Source: Russula earlei (taxonomy: Eukaryota > Basidiomycota > Agaricomycetes > Russulales > Russulaceae). From it: a DNA stretch of 13,710 nt. The notes beneath the pieces are model-generated. The model was not told where the DNA came from. It ran no database searches and worked only from the letters and a program-made list of their open reading frames with translations. Of this stretch, positions 1 through 8,809 are shown piece by piece; the stretch's first letter is position 1, and every line of letters starts with the position of its first letter. The stretch lies in assembly GCA_025769875.1 (NCBI GenBank), contig JAGFNK010001178.1:1-13710 (forward strand), written 5' to 3'. A program made the position numbers and the translations under genes.

Positions 1-2
1 GC

Positions 3-387
3 TGTTGAACCGGAACCCGAACGGATCAAAGAAGGCGAAGACCTTCATACAAGGTTCAAGATCCGCTCATAGATGTTACGTGTTAGACAGAACTTTAGTA
101 TATGCGCTTATGGTAATAGGGTTACGCATAGTACGCTATCTATCACAAGATGCAGCCTTATGCTGCGTCTAGAACGTTTCCACATCATGCGTCACTTAAT
201 GCGCGATATAGTGGACACCTGTAGTCACCTCTTTTGGACTTAGGAACAGCCCTGGGTCATAGAGGTATAAATTCCATACATGTAGACGAGTATACACATC
301 GCTCTACACCCCAATATCACTTGAGCATTAGCACAACCTCTAAGGTGGGTTGCTTGGCCTGTTAGCTGCGCTCTATGCTGCGCAACA
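3..387 (+). repeat. 5' LTR of the copia element
   Basis: A 385-bp direct repeat, identical to 5459-5843 except at 273. It is bounded by TG and CA. It carries a TATA box at 265-272 and ends immediately before the primer binding site. It contains 18 CpG dinucleotides by my count. A third, older copy lies inverted at 11682-12066. Confidence 0.97.
265..272 (+). promoter_or_regulatory. TATA box in the 5' LTR
   Basis: The sequence GTATAAAT lies about 120 bp from the LTR end, a usual distance for an LTR promoter driving the genomic RNA. The next base is T (273), while the 3' LTR and the old solo LTR both have A there, giving the fuller TATAAATA. The transcription start cannot be placed from sequence alone. 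Confidence 0.6.
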
Positions 388-406
388 GGTTATGGGCCCT
401 GCAAGC
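388..406 (+). other. Primer binding site for half-tRNA initiator Met
   Basis: The sequence GGTTATGGGCCCTGCAAGC directly follows the 5' LTR. It is not complementary to the 3' end of a tRNA. Its complement reads GGGCCCAUAACC, the anticodon loop and stem of eukaryotic initiator Met-tRNA, with CAU as the anticodon. This is the priming style known for Drosophila copia and yeast Ty5, in which a 5' fragment of the initiator tRNA, cut in the anticodon loop, starts minus-strand synthesis. The last few bases depend on the host tRNA sequence, which is not in the window. Confidence 0.85.
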
Positions 407-555
407 CATGCGCCTTCATCGGCTGCAACGATGGCGAAGCATCCCTGAAGCCTGCATGCTGCGGCGAGCTAGTCTACCCTATGAGGAGACTATGTCGGCT
501 TGTTTGAATACAATACTCTTACTGACGACCTCTAAGCCCTCTTCTAACAGCTACA
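407..555 (+). other. Untranslated leader of the copia element
   Basis: This stretch lies between the primer binding site and the gag-pol start. It would hold any packaging signal. It contains other ATGs in different frames (375, 409, 456, 481, 492), the first opening a 103-codon frame to 686 that overlaps the true start. That frame has no recognisable domain and is taken as a by-product, though upstream ATGs could lower translation of gag-pol. Confidence 0.6.
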
Positions 556-3500
556 ATGTCGTCGTCTCAACCCTCTGCCCCTGTTGTCCCCATCCTCGAT
601 GGAGCAAACTATGGTATTTGGTCAAAGGCTATGAAAGCCTACCTCATGTCCGTTGGACTGTGGGGTTATTGCAATGGCACTTTTGAACTGCCTACTGTCC
701 CTGCCCTTCCTCAGGCGCCTCTTGCCGAAGAGATTGCTGCCCAGGCTGTCGCTCAGGCAGCTCTGAAAGAATGGAACAAAGGGAATGATATGGCAGTCGG
801 TCACATGGTCCTTAGATCGAGCATCACGATCCAACAAGATCTTACGTCTTTGGATAACGCTGAGACAATCTGGAATCGCCTTGATACCCTCTATGGTACA
901 GCGACTACCACTAGTATCTATAAGGACTTCAAAGAAGCCATCTCCATCCGTATTAACCCGAGCCAGCATCCTGGCCCACAAATGGATCGGATACACGCTG
1001 CGTTCCAGCGCCTTACCGCATCCTCCCTTATCATTCCTGACGCCTTACAGGCGCTCATCATGCTTGCAGCCATTCCCCCGAAATGGGAAATGCTTGTCCA
1101 CATCGTCACTCAGAACTATGAACTAGACGATCTCAGTCCAAAACATGTGCGAGAGGCTATTGTCTCTCAATATCAAACTGAGATCAATCGTGGAACAAAC
1201 AAGAAGCACAGCGCGCAGAAGCTTTCAGCTGTCAAGCACAAGCACGGTGACCCCTCCTTCTCCAATCAGCAGCAGGGCAATAAGCCCAAGCGCGATGAAG
1301 ATAAGGACAAGCGCCAGCGCGGCAAGCGCGGTGGCAAAGGAAAAGGGAAAGGCAAGGAGAAGGCTGATAACAGCCATGGTCCTGGACACTCCCACATTGC
1401 GGACGTTGCCGCACTTCCACTCCCGACCATTACCACTATTGCCCATCTGGGTCCTTTGGGGATCCAACAATGTACCGTCCCAATTGCGACTGACCCTCGC
1501 AAACGCACTCACGGCCCTTACAAGGCCTTAAACAAAGCGCTTGATCTTGCTGACGATCTTGGGGTAACTCCCACTATACAGACAGTCAAGACCCTCGAGC
1601 AGCGGATCTCGACTCAATCCGCTGCCTCGTCAAGTGCAGTCAAACTTCCGTCGCCCGTCCCTGAGCCTATGGACCAGGACAATGGCGACTTTGCCCAAAC
1701 AAATACGTCGGATTTATTCGACATATACGACGGTATCCCAGAAGGTGCTGCCACCCCTGAGCGTGCTCCGACTCCGTTGGATGAACCGCTTGATTGGGGC
1801 AGCGACCCCGAAGATAACGAAGTGTGCGTACGCCTCCCTCTCTCCTTTCACTCGCTAAAGAACCTATTAGCATCTCCCCAGCCCCAAAGCGGGCTAGATA
1901 TGTCTAAAAAGTGTTCGCTTGTATCATACAATGTACAAATTAGCGAAGGGACTACTTCCCTTCAAAGTGAATGTAACAAAAATTGTTCGAGATGTAGAGG
2001 AAAGCACGACTTGAGTAAAATGGGATCCTTATGGCTCCTAGACTCTGGTGCATCCGCACACTTCACCTTCGAAATAAAAGACTTTATAGAGTATACGCCA
2101 GCTTTGCCGCACGAAAGATCCCCTGTTAAAACTGCCGATAACACTATATATGTGGAAGGCAAAGGCGCTGTGTTGCTTCGGCACACTGTCAACTCTAAAA
2201 CAGTTGTCACGCGCATTTCTCCTGTTCTCTATATTCCGAAAATTAACACTCGGATATTATCTATGGGGGAGTTTTTACAACAAGGGATGCATGCACTAGG
2301 GAATAGAAATCATATTTCCCTACGAGAGGATGGATGCATAATCCTGTCCTCTTACCCCTTATTCCCGGGTCAAACCACATATTGGTTAGACGCCTCAATT
2401 GAAAGCGCGCAAGCGCATTCTCTTATCTACGCGGTAGATTATGATGTCATACACCGACGCCTTGGCCACCCATCTAAGGATGTCGTAACACGTGCTAAGA
2501 CACATACAAAGGGTCTCCCTGAAGACCTGAAAATCCCTCAGGAACAGCCAGTATGTCCTGGCTGCGCGCAAGGCAAAATGCCTGCATCTGCGCACCCCCC
2601 TTCTGAAACTCGTGCTTCCGCACCGTTCGAGCGTATCCACTCGGACCTCAAGAGTTTCCCTGTGAAGTCGTATCATAAGTACGAATATTTCGTCAGCTTC
2701 ATTGACGATTATTCCTCCTATGCATGGATCACACTCTTAAAAAATAAAAAGTCGACCATAATGGCCGTCAAGCAATTCCTTGCTATGGTGAAGAACCAAT
2801 ACAAAGCAGGAATCAAAGAGTGGATGTCCGATGCTGGTGGAGAGTACAAGTCCAAGGCCTTTGATAACGTCCTAAAGGACGAAGGAATTAAAATCCTGCA
2901 AAGCGCCCCATACACTCCACAACAGAATGGACGCGCAGAGTGCTTTATGCGCACTGTAATGGACAAAGCTCAGGCAATGCGCCTTGAAGCTTGTCTACCT
3001 CCCTCCTGGTGGGAATTTGCAGTGAATCATGGGACACACTGTTACAATAGGACACCTGCCAGACGCCTTCAATGGCGTACACCCTACGAAGTCCTAAAGA
3101 ACGAGGTCCCTGATATCTCACACCTCAGAGTATTTGGTTGCGGTGCATATGTGCACATACCAGAAAAGCGTCGAGTCAACAAGCTTTCGCCTAAAAGCGA
3201 GCTTATGATCTACCTTGGTCATACTGAGGGGATCAAAGCCTCACTCTTTATGAGGCTCCCAAATAATACGCTTTACACAAATGCCACCGCCCTGTACGAC
3301 GAGACCCTGTACCCCAAATGCGACAAAGCGCGCACCAAAGGTACCACGCAGATTAATGAACCGCGTGAGGAACTACCGCAACAACCTGTCGAAGACACCA
3401 TTCCTGGTGTTGACGACCCATTCCCTACAATTAAAAGTGAGGACGATGAGCAGCCTATACAGGCGCCAGAGGAAGAGGAACGCGAGCAAACGCCCGTCCC

Positions 3501-5409
3501 TCCTACACCGTCCCCTCCTCCTGTTGAAGAGCCTGTACCTCTTCGAAGGTCTCAGCGGTTGAGGAAAGTACCTACCTGTCCAGGCAACGTCTATGGTGAA
3601 CGCAGACACCCCACAGAAGTGGAAAAAGACGTTCGGCGCACACGCACATGGAGAACAATGACAGAAAACCAACCCGGTAGCTCCGGTGAGGGTAGTACGT
3701 CAGGATCGGCCGCCCCAGGCCCTTACCCTCCTGTCGTCCTTGACGATCAACTGCCGCAAGCCTCTGAGGATGAGGTAGAAGACATTCTACATCTTGCAAG
3801 GGAAGGGGGAGTCAAATTTCTGAACTATCTGCTCGCCCAAGCAGTTCCACTAAGTTCAGATGCACCTGATACTGCGAAGATTCGCGAATGGACCTTTAGG
3901 GACATTCTGCGAATGCCAAGTGAACTCCAAAAGGAATGGAAAGATGCTTGTCGCGAGGAGTTGGAATCCCTCCGCAGACGCAAAGTCTTCGAGTTAGTCA
4001 ATCCTCCCAAGGATCGCAAAATAATTAAAAACAGATGGGTATTCGACCTAAAGTCTGATGGTCGTAAAAAAGCCAGACTAGTTTCCAAAGGCTTCTCCCA
4101 AGTAGAAGGCATTGACTATGATGAAATATTCTCACCCGTGGTACGGTTTGAGACAGTCCGCCTGATGATTGCGCTCGCAGCGCTCAAAAACTGGCACATT
4201 AGCGGACTAGACGTCAAGACTGCCTTTCTCTATGGAGAGCTCAATGAAGAGCTCTATATGGAGCAGCCTGAGGGCTTCAAAATAAAAGGCCAAGAGCGTA
4301 AAGTCATGCGCCTTAAACGCGCAATATATGGACTCAAGCAAGCGGCACTTGCTTTGTGGAAAGCCCTTGATAAGTCCATGGCCTCGCTCGGCCTTATTCG
4401 CCTTATGTCTGACTCTGGGCTCTTTGTTAGTAAAGACAAGAGCATAATAGCCATCGTCTATGTTGATGATGTGCTCTTCTTTGGAGCAGACAAAAAACAA
4501 ATCAATAAAACAAAGGAGCGCTTCATGAAGCTCTGGGAATGTCGAGATCTGGGCGATGCCCAAGAATTTCTACGCATGTGCATCATACGCAAGTCTGGCC
4601 AAATACATCTGGACCAGACTGAGTATCTAAGGAAAGTGCTGCAGCGTTTCGACTTGCTTAACGCAAACCCTGCTCCTACTCCGTTACCAGAGGGCTATCA
4701 CCCCTCTCCCAACACTTCCGCCGCTGACCCAGCCTTGCGGTCAAAATTCCAGCAGGTTATAGGATCACTCCTATACATAATGCTTGGAACGCGTCCAGAC
4801 ATAGCCTTTGCTGTCACAAAGTTGTCGCAACATGCTGCAAATCCCTCAGAGGATCATTTAAATCGTGCATACTATATTTGCCGATACCTCTTGGGAACCG
4901 CCAATTATGCCTTGGTCTATGATGGACCATCTAATGGCGGCCTAATGGCATATGCTGACTCTGACTGGGCTTCTGATCCGACTAATCGGAAGTCCACTAC
5001 AGGCTATATGGTGAACCTGGCTGGAGCAATATTTTCATGGAACTCACGAGCACAGAAAACAGTCGCGCTCTCCTCCACTGAAGCTGAGTACATGTCGCTC
5101 TCTGACACGAGCAGACAATTAGTTTGGATTAAATCCTTACTAACAGAACTTGGCATCAATCTTGCTCCCATCCCACTGTTCGGTGATAACCAAGGCTCAA
5201 TATTCTTAGCTTCCAACCCTGTGCAAGAAAAGCGCATCAAACACATTGATTTGCGCTATCACTTCATTCGTGAAGTCATACAAAATAAACAGGTGGAGCT
5301 ATTCTTTATTGAAGGGGCTAATAACCCAGCCGACATGTTCACCAAGAACCTTGGTCGCGTCAAGTTCCTCAAATTCAGGGAGCAACTAGGACTAACGTTC
5401 TACCCCTGA
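556..5409 (+). CDS. Copia gag-pol polyprotein (Gag, protease, integrase, RT, RNase H)
   Basis: A single 1617-residue frame encodes the proteins that package, copy and insert the element. Residues about 10-215 are a copia-type Gag domain (motif LDGANYGIWSKAMKAYL). Residues about 245-270 are a Lys/Gly-rich basic stretch. The aspartic protease has DSGASAH with Asp496. The integrase zinc site is His633, His638, Cys667, Cys670, and its core triad is Asp697, Asp759, Glu795 (D-x61-D-x35-E). A proline-rich linker with RRSQR follows. Reverse transcriptase starts near Trp1161, with Asp1219 in LDVKTAFLYG and Asp1304-Asp1305 in YVDD. RNase H has Asp1468, Asp1470, Glu1511 and Asp1544. No frameshift separates gag from pol, so the ratio of the two products must be set another way, for example by protease action or splicing. 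ATG 556 is chosen because the Gag domain starts within 20 residues of it. A canonical CCHC knuckle was not found. Confidence 0.96.
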   Translation: MSSSQPSAPVVPILDGANYGIWSKAMKAYLMSVGLWGYCNGTFELPTVPALPQAPLAEEIAAQAVAQAALKEWNKGNDMAVGHMVLRSSITIQQDLTSLDNAETIWNRLDTLYGTATTTSIYKDFKEAISIRINPSQHPGPQMDRIHAAFQRLTASSLIIPDALQALIMLAAIPPKWEMLVHIVTQNYELDDLSPKHVREAIVSQYQTEINRGTNKKHSAQKLSAVKHKHGDPSFSNQQQGNKPKRDEDKDKRQRGKRGGKGKGKGKEKADNSHGPGHSHIADVAALPLPTITTIAHLGPLGIQQCTVPIATDPRKRTHGPYKALNKALDLADDLGVTPTIQTVKTLEQRISTQSAASSSAVKLPSPVPEPMDQDNGDFAQTNTSDLFDIYDGIPEGAATPERAPTPLDEPLDWGSDPEDNEVCVRLPLSFHSLKNLLASPQPQSGLDMSKKCSLVSYNVQISEGTTSLQSECNKNCSRCRGKHDLSKMGSLWLLDSGASAHFTFEIKDFIEYTPALPHERSPVKTADNTIYVEGKGAVLLRHTVNSKTVVTRISPVLYIPKINTRILSMGEFLQQGMHALGNRNHISLREDGCIILSSYPLFPGQTTYWLDASIESAQAHSLIYAVDYDVIHRRLGHPSKDVVTRAKTHTKGLPEDLKIPQEQPVCPGCAQGKMPASAHPPSETRASAPFERIHSDLKSFPVKSYHKYEYFVSFIDDYSSYAWITLLKNKKSTIMAVKQFLAMVKNQYKAGIKEWMSDAGGEYKSKAFDNVLKDEGIKILQSAPYTPQQNGRAECFMRTVMDKAQAMRLEACLPPSWWEFAVNHGTHCYNRTPARRLQWRTPYEVLKNEVPDISHLRVFGCGAYVHIPEKRRVNKLSPKSELMIYLGHTEGIKASLFMRLPNNTLYTNATALYDETLYPKCDKARTKGTTQINEPREELPQQPVEDTIPGVDDPFPTIKSEDDEQPIQAPEEEEREQTPVPPTPSPPPVEEPVPLRRSQRLRKVPTCPGNVYGERRHPTEVEKDVRRTRTWRTMTENQPGSSGEGSTSGSAAPGPYPPVVLDDQLPQASEDEVEDILHLAREGGVKFLNYLLAQAVPLSSDAPDTAKIREWTFRDILRMPSELQKEWKDACREELESLRRRKVFELVNPPKDRKIIKNRWVFDLKSDGRKKARLVSKGFSQVEGIDYDEIFSPVVRFETVRLMIALAALKNWHISGLDVKTAFLYGELNEELYMEQPEGFKIKGQERKVMRLKRAIYGLKQAALALWKALDKSMASLGLIRLMSDSGLFVSKDKSIIAIVYVDDVLFFGADKKQINKTKERFMKLWECRDLGDAQEFLRMCIIRKSGQIHLDQTEYLRKVLQRFDLLNANPAPTPLPEGYHPSPNTSAADPALRSKFQQVIGSLLYIMLGTRPDIAFAVTKLSQHAANPSEDHLNRAYYICRYLLGTANYALVYDGPSNGGLMAYADSDWASDPTNRKSTTGYMVNLAGAIFSWNSRAQKTVALSSTEAEYMSLSDTSRQLVWIKSLLTELGINLAPIPLFGDNQGSIFLASNPVQEKRIKHIDLRYHFIREVIQNKQVELFFIEGANNPADMFTKNLGRVKFLKFREQLGLTFYP

Positions 5410-5449
5410 ATGTGGGAAAATGCTCACGGCATCTACCGATGCACTTAGC

Positions 5450-5458
5450 AAGGGGGAG
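5450..5458 (+). other. Polypurine tract of the copia element
   Basis: AAGGGGGAG lies directly against the TG of the 3' LTR. In LTR elements this purine run resists RNase H and primes plus-strand DNA synthesis. Between the stop codon at 5407-5409 and this tract there are only 40 bases. Confidence 0.9.
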
Positions 5459-5843
5459 TGTTGAACCGGAACCCGAACGGATCAAAGAAGGCGAAGACCT
5501 TCATACAAGGTTCAAGATCCGCTCATAGATGTTACGTGTTAGACAGAACTTTAGTATATGCGCTTATGGTAATAGGGTTACGCATAGTACGCTATCTATC
5601 ACAAGATGCAGCCTTATGCTGCGTCTAGAACGTTTCCACATCATGCGTCACTTAATGCGCGATATAGTGGACACCTGTAGTCACCTCTTTTGGACTTAGG
5701 AACAGCCCTGGGTCATAGAGGTATAAATACCATACATGTAGACGAGTATACACATCGCTCTACACCCCAATATCACTTGAGCATTAGCACAACCTCTAAG
5801 GTGGGTTGCTTGGCCTGTTAGCTGCGCTCTATGCTGCGCAACA
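5459..5843 (+). repeat. 3' LTR of the copia element
   Basis: A 385-bp repeat, identical to 3-387 except for A at 5729. Its TATA box region (5721-5729, GTATAAATA) is intact and faces the C-rich sequence on the right, so read-through transcription into 5844 onward is possible. This is inference. Confidence 0.97.
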
Positions 5844-5848
5844 GTTGC
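5844..5848. repeat. Target-site duplication GTTGC (right copy)
   Basis: GTTGC follows the 3' LTR. The two bases left of the 5' LTR (positions 1-2) are GC, matching the last two bases of a 5-bp duplication. The remaining three bases of the left copy lie outside the window. Confidence 0.65.
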
Positions 5849-6765
5849 ATCCATTCCCACATCTGTACATGCCCCAGCCTCCTCTGCCATGTCCACTGCC
5901 ACCTCTACACCCCCTCATCTCTGCCCTGCCAGCTCCTGCACCCTCAGTGTCACCTGTTGCAGCCATTGCCTCAGCTCCATGCATGACTGCCATCTTTACC
6001 TTGTCTGCCATCATCACAGCCCCTGCTTCACCCACCATCGTCACTGTCACAGCCTTGGTCACATCATCACCATTCATTGTCTCTGCACCAATGCCCGCAT
6101 TGCCTATGTTCCCTCTCTGTCAACCACCATGCCCTCCATTGTTGCCCCTGCTCCATCCATCTCTGCTGTCACCCCTATGCTTATGCCTACAAACCTGTGC
6201 TTGCTGCCCACACCCCTGCTTCCCAACCATGCTGCCATCTCATATCCACCAACCACTGTCTTGCTGCCATGCCTCATAAAAGATGTTAATGAGGAACAAA
6301 TAAAGAAAGAATGCACAGATAACTGGAAAATGAAGAGCATGCTGCCACCTCAGAAGCATATGCCACAATGCTGCCCCACAGAATGATCAGACCCCACCAC
6401 CATGCCATCATGCAGTAGAAGCTGCCGCTGATGCCAACATCACACTGCACACCACCTCCCACATTGCCTTCCTGTCCACTCACATGTCACCACTGATGTC
6501 TGCTGCCACCACCTGCAGTGGAGATGACCCCACCACTGCTGCCGCAAGACAACAAATGCCACCCCCACACAAGCTGCAAGCCACCCCACATGCTGCCACC
6601 CTCTCTCACCACGGCCCTTGCTCTTGCCACTGCCACCACCTCTGCATTGACAGCAGCAGCAACAACAACAATGTAGCCAATGCTTGGCAACACCATGAGA
6701 CATGACAACACATTTGACATGCTGCAAGCATGCCACGCCACCTCACTGCTTTGCTGCAACATGCC
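5849..6765. other. C-rich, G-poor, CpG-poor stretch without a recognised gene
   Basis: The + strand is dominated by short C-rich runs such as CTGCCACC, CCATGCC and CATGCTGCC. In the line 6121-6180 I count 28 C and 7 G out of 60. Open frames here are low-complexity (Pro, Cys, His and Leu on +; Gly, Ala and Met on -) and show no domain, so I treat them as a consequence of composition. It may be a decayed proline- or glycine-rich coding or gag region, or an expanded simple repeat. The copia element is inserted at its left edge. Confidence 0.55.
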
Positions 6766-7058
6766 CACTACTCTGGCATGGCAACAAGACCAGGTGCACA
6801 GGGCTGAAGCTCACTCAAGAAGGTTTGACTGGGCATGGTCAAAATTTCAACCCCCCAGGAGGTGTAAGGTCTGAAACCCTGATGGCATGCAATGCATCTT
6901 TTCCTACATGCACAATTTTTATGCATTGAGATGTGCATTTTTTTCTCTGTGTGCAGCATAGACAATCTTTATGCTCCCTTGTATTTCAATCTCCTATTTT
7001 CTTTTGTACTCCCCTGTATTCTGTACCCAATCTCTCTACTTACTGTCTGGAATGACAA
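6766..7058. other. Non-coding stretch, T-rich in its right half
   Basis: No gene, RNA or LTR end is recognised here. The part from about 6900 to 7050 is pyrimidine-rich with short T runs and repeated ATGCAT/TGCAT words. Its right end is the original target of the solo LTR insertion at 7064. Confidence 0.4.
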
Positions 7059-7063
7059 GCAAG
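7059..7063. repeat. Target-site duplication GCAAG (left copy)
   Basis: It matches 8027-8031 exactly on the other side of the solo LTR 7064-8026. Confidence 0.9.
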
Positions 7064-7331
7064 TGTCAAGACTCACTGTTGAACTATCCAGTTCAAGAGT
7101 GAGGAGTAAGCTTGAAGACGAGTTGATAGATGTCTAAGACGGCGTGGGCAAGGAGCAGAGTCCAAAGCAGTAACAAATACCAAAGGGGTATAGTTACTGG
7201 TAGAGTCGAGCAGGTACACAGGGAAGAGGCCAGAGTGGTCACAAGGGGACAGTCCTTAAGGAGTATCCCAGAGATAGAGAGTGCTGTAAACAAATGGACA
7301 GTCTGAGGACTGTCCGTTACTTTATTGAGCG

Positions 7332-7340
7332 CTTATATAC
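7332..7340 (-). promoter_or_regulatory. TATA box of solo LTR (-)
   Basis: Reads GTATATAAG on the - strand, followed a few bases on by AATAAA (complement of 7321-7326). The same arrangement is kept in the + copy at 8925-8944, so both LTRs keep a plausible promoter core. Confidence 0.5.
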
Positions 7341-7421
7341 TACAAGAGAACTGCTAGATAGGGAACAAGTCATAACCTTGTTATCAAGCACAATAGTGAG
7401 ATGAGTAAGAAGTCGGAGTGT

Positions 7422-7455
7422 GCTTACTGAGCATGCTCAGTCATGCTCAGTAAGC
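7422..7455. repeat. Conserved 14-bp hairpin in solo LTR (-)
   Basis: GCTTACTGAGCATG (7422-7435) and its exact reverse complement (7442-7455) are separated by six bases. The first arm plus loop also contains the 16-bp palindrome ACTGAGCATGCTCAGT (7426-7441). The structure is unchanged in the sister LTR at 8810-8843, although the LTRs differ at about one base in ten elsewhere. It lies upstream of the TATA box in U3. Confidence 0.85.
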
Positions 7456-8026
7456 TGCTGAGTAAGAAGGCTTCTCTGGATGAGTAAGAGCCTTCACTGT
7501 CCACGTGTTCACTACTTTAGTACACATGCAAGCACCTGATTCATTTTCCATTAGTCAGTTTAGGGCTGGTCATTTGAGGACTTGTAGTTTGCTTTAAGGA
7601 ATAGTGTTATCTTATAAGGCCCCTTATATAGTTCTATTAGGGTCCTTAGAGTTGACCCTAATACTTCTATTAAGGTCCTTAGTATTGCCTTATAGTTCGT
7701 TCTATAGTTATTAGAGTTAGTCTAATAACACGTTGTAGGGTCTTTGATACTGTGTCAGTGCTTATTGTAGGGCACCTAGAGTCGTCCTAAAGGGTCCTTA
7801 GGAAGGCCCTAATACTGTCCTTTATTGCTGAAAGGGTTGCCATTAAGTGGGGCTTGCTGTATGTCAATTGTGCCGAGAATTGCTTGTGTGACAATGCGTG
7901 CATGATATTGTGGACACCTCTACTCACTCCTTTTGCTTGTGTGAACAGGGTGACACCATAGAGGCTGGGTTTCCTCTCATAAGGAAGGGTCCTTCAAGGG
8001 CCCTCTCCAGAGAATGGTTCATGACA

Positions 8027-8031
8027 GCAAG
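8027..8031. repeat. Target-site duplication GCAAG (right copy)
   Basis: It matches 7059-7063 exactly. Confidence 0.9.
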
Positions 8032-8233
8032 CTTTGGTGTCCCCTTCTCCTCTGACTGGCTTGAGAACTCCTCTTTGTGTCTGTGTCCAACTTCTCATGG
8101 GAGCTCTCTTTTCCTTGGGTACTCACTAGGTGCAGGGTCAGGTAACCAGCCTTACAATCTCACACACATGTTCCTAATCATGCTTTACTTATGACTAGTT
8201 ATGACCATAATCCTCAAACCCACAGAAGTCCCA
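8032..8233. other. Spacer between the two solo LTRs (old genomic sequence)
   Basis: This 202-bp piece, with the duplications removed, was once continuous with the sequence left of 7064 and right of 9202. No gene or LTR motif is recognised in it. The LTR promoters on both sides point away from it. Confidence 0.7.
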
Positions 8234-8238
8234 GGCAC
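8234..8238. repeat. Target-site duplication GGCAC (left copy)
   Basis: It matches 9203-9207 exactly on the other side of the solo LTR 8239-9202. Confidence 0.9.
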
Positions 8239-8809
8239 TGTCATGAACCAGTTCCCGGAGAGGGCCCTTGAAGGACCCTTCCTTAGTAGAGGAAACCCAG
8301 CCTCTATGGTGCCACCCAGTGCACACAGACAAAAGGGGTGAGTAGAGGTGTCCATAATATCGCATGTGCATTGTCATGCAAGCAATTCTTGGCACAATCG
8401 ATATTCAGCAAGCCCCACTTAGTGGCAACCCTTTTAGCAATAAAGGACAGTATTATAGCCTCCCTAAGGACCATTTAGGATGACTCTAAGTGCTCTACAA
8501 AAGGCACTAACACAATACTAAAGACCCTACAATGCGTTATTAGACTAACTCTAATAACCATAGAATGAACTATAAAGCAATACTAAGGACCTTAATAGAA
8601 GTATTAGGGTCGACTCTAAGGACCCTAATAGAACTATATAAGGGACTTTATAGGCAACTCTGTTCCCTGGACCAAACTACAAGTCCTCAAATGACCAGCC
8701 CTAAACTAACTAACAGTAAATGAACCAGGTGCTTTGCACATGTACTAAAGCAGTGAACATGTGGACAGTAAAGGCTCTTACTCATCAATAGAAGCCCTCT
8801 TACTCAGCA

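Larger units (their letters stand above)
3..5843 (+). mobile_element. Complete Ty1/copia-type LTR retrotransposon
   Basis: The element has, in order, a 385-bp LTR, a primer binding site, one gag-pol frame, a polypurine tract and a second 385-bp LTR. Both LTRs begin TGTTGAACC and end GCGCAACA. They differ at a single position (T at 273, A at 5729), so the insertion is young. The order integrase before reverse transcriptase places it in Ty1/copia (Pseudoviridae). All enzymatic motifs are present and the frame is unbroken, so it may be autonomous and capable of movement; that is inference, as expression cannot be seen. It is CpG-rich, unlike everything to its right. Confidence 0.97.
7064..8026 (-). 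mobile_element. Solo LTR (963 bp), family A, Ty3/gypsy-like
   Basis: Read on the - strand it begins TGTCATGAACC and ends with CTTGACA. It is flanked by perfect 5-bp duplications GCAAG (7059-7063 and 8027-8031), which proves it is a complete insertion reduced to one LTR by recombination between its two LTRs. The same family is present inverted at 8239-9202, about 90% identical by eye. The promoter region is near 7332-7340. Similarity to the 3' LTR of the gypsy relic at 9254-10008 around the TATA box suggests a Ty3/gypsy origin. It has no coding capacity; the 98-codon frame starting at 7898 has no domain. Confidence 0.92.

Noticed and set aside
53..64. GGTTCAAGATCC in the LTR, resembling a tRNA B box.
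   Set aside because: No A box or cloverleaf lies at the right distance, and the spacing inside the word is off by one.
375..686. A 103-codon frame overlapping the gag start.
   Set aside because: It begins in the LTR, has no domain and lies out of frame over the conserved Gag start.
5806..6386. Overlapping Pro/Cys/His-rich frames on + and a Gly/Met-rich frame on -.
   Set aside because: One begins inside the copia LTR, and all follow from the C-rich composition; no domain, conserved Cys spacing or signal peptide pattern stands out.
7898..8395. Two frames in the inner parts of the solo LTRs (98 and 66 codons).
   Set aside because: They lie in or across LTR sequence, share no domain with known proteins, and differ in frame between the two LTR copies.
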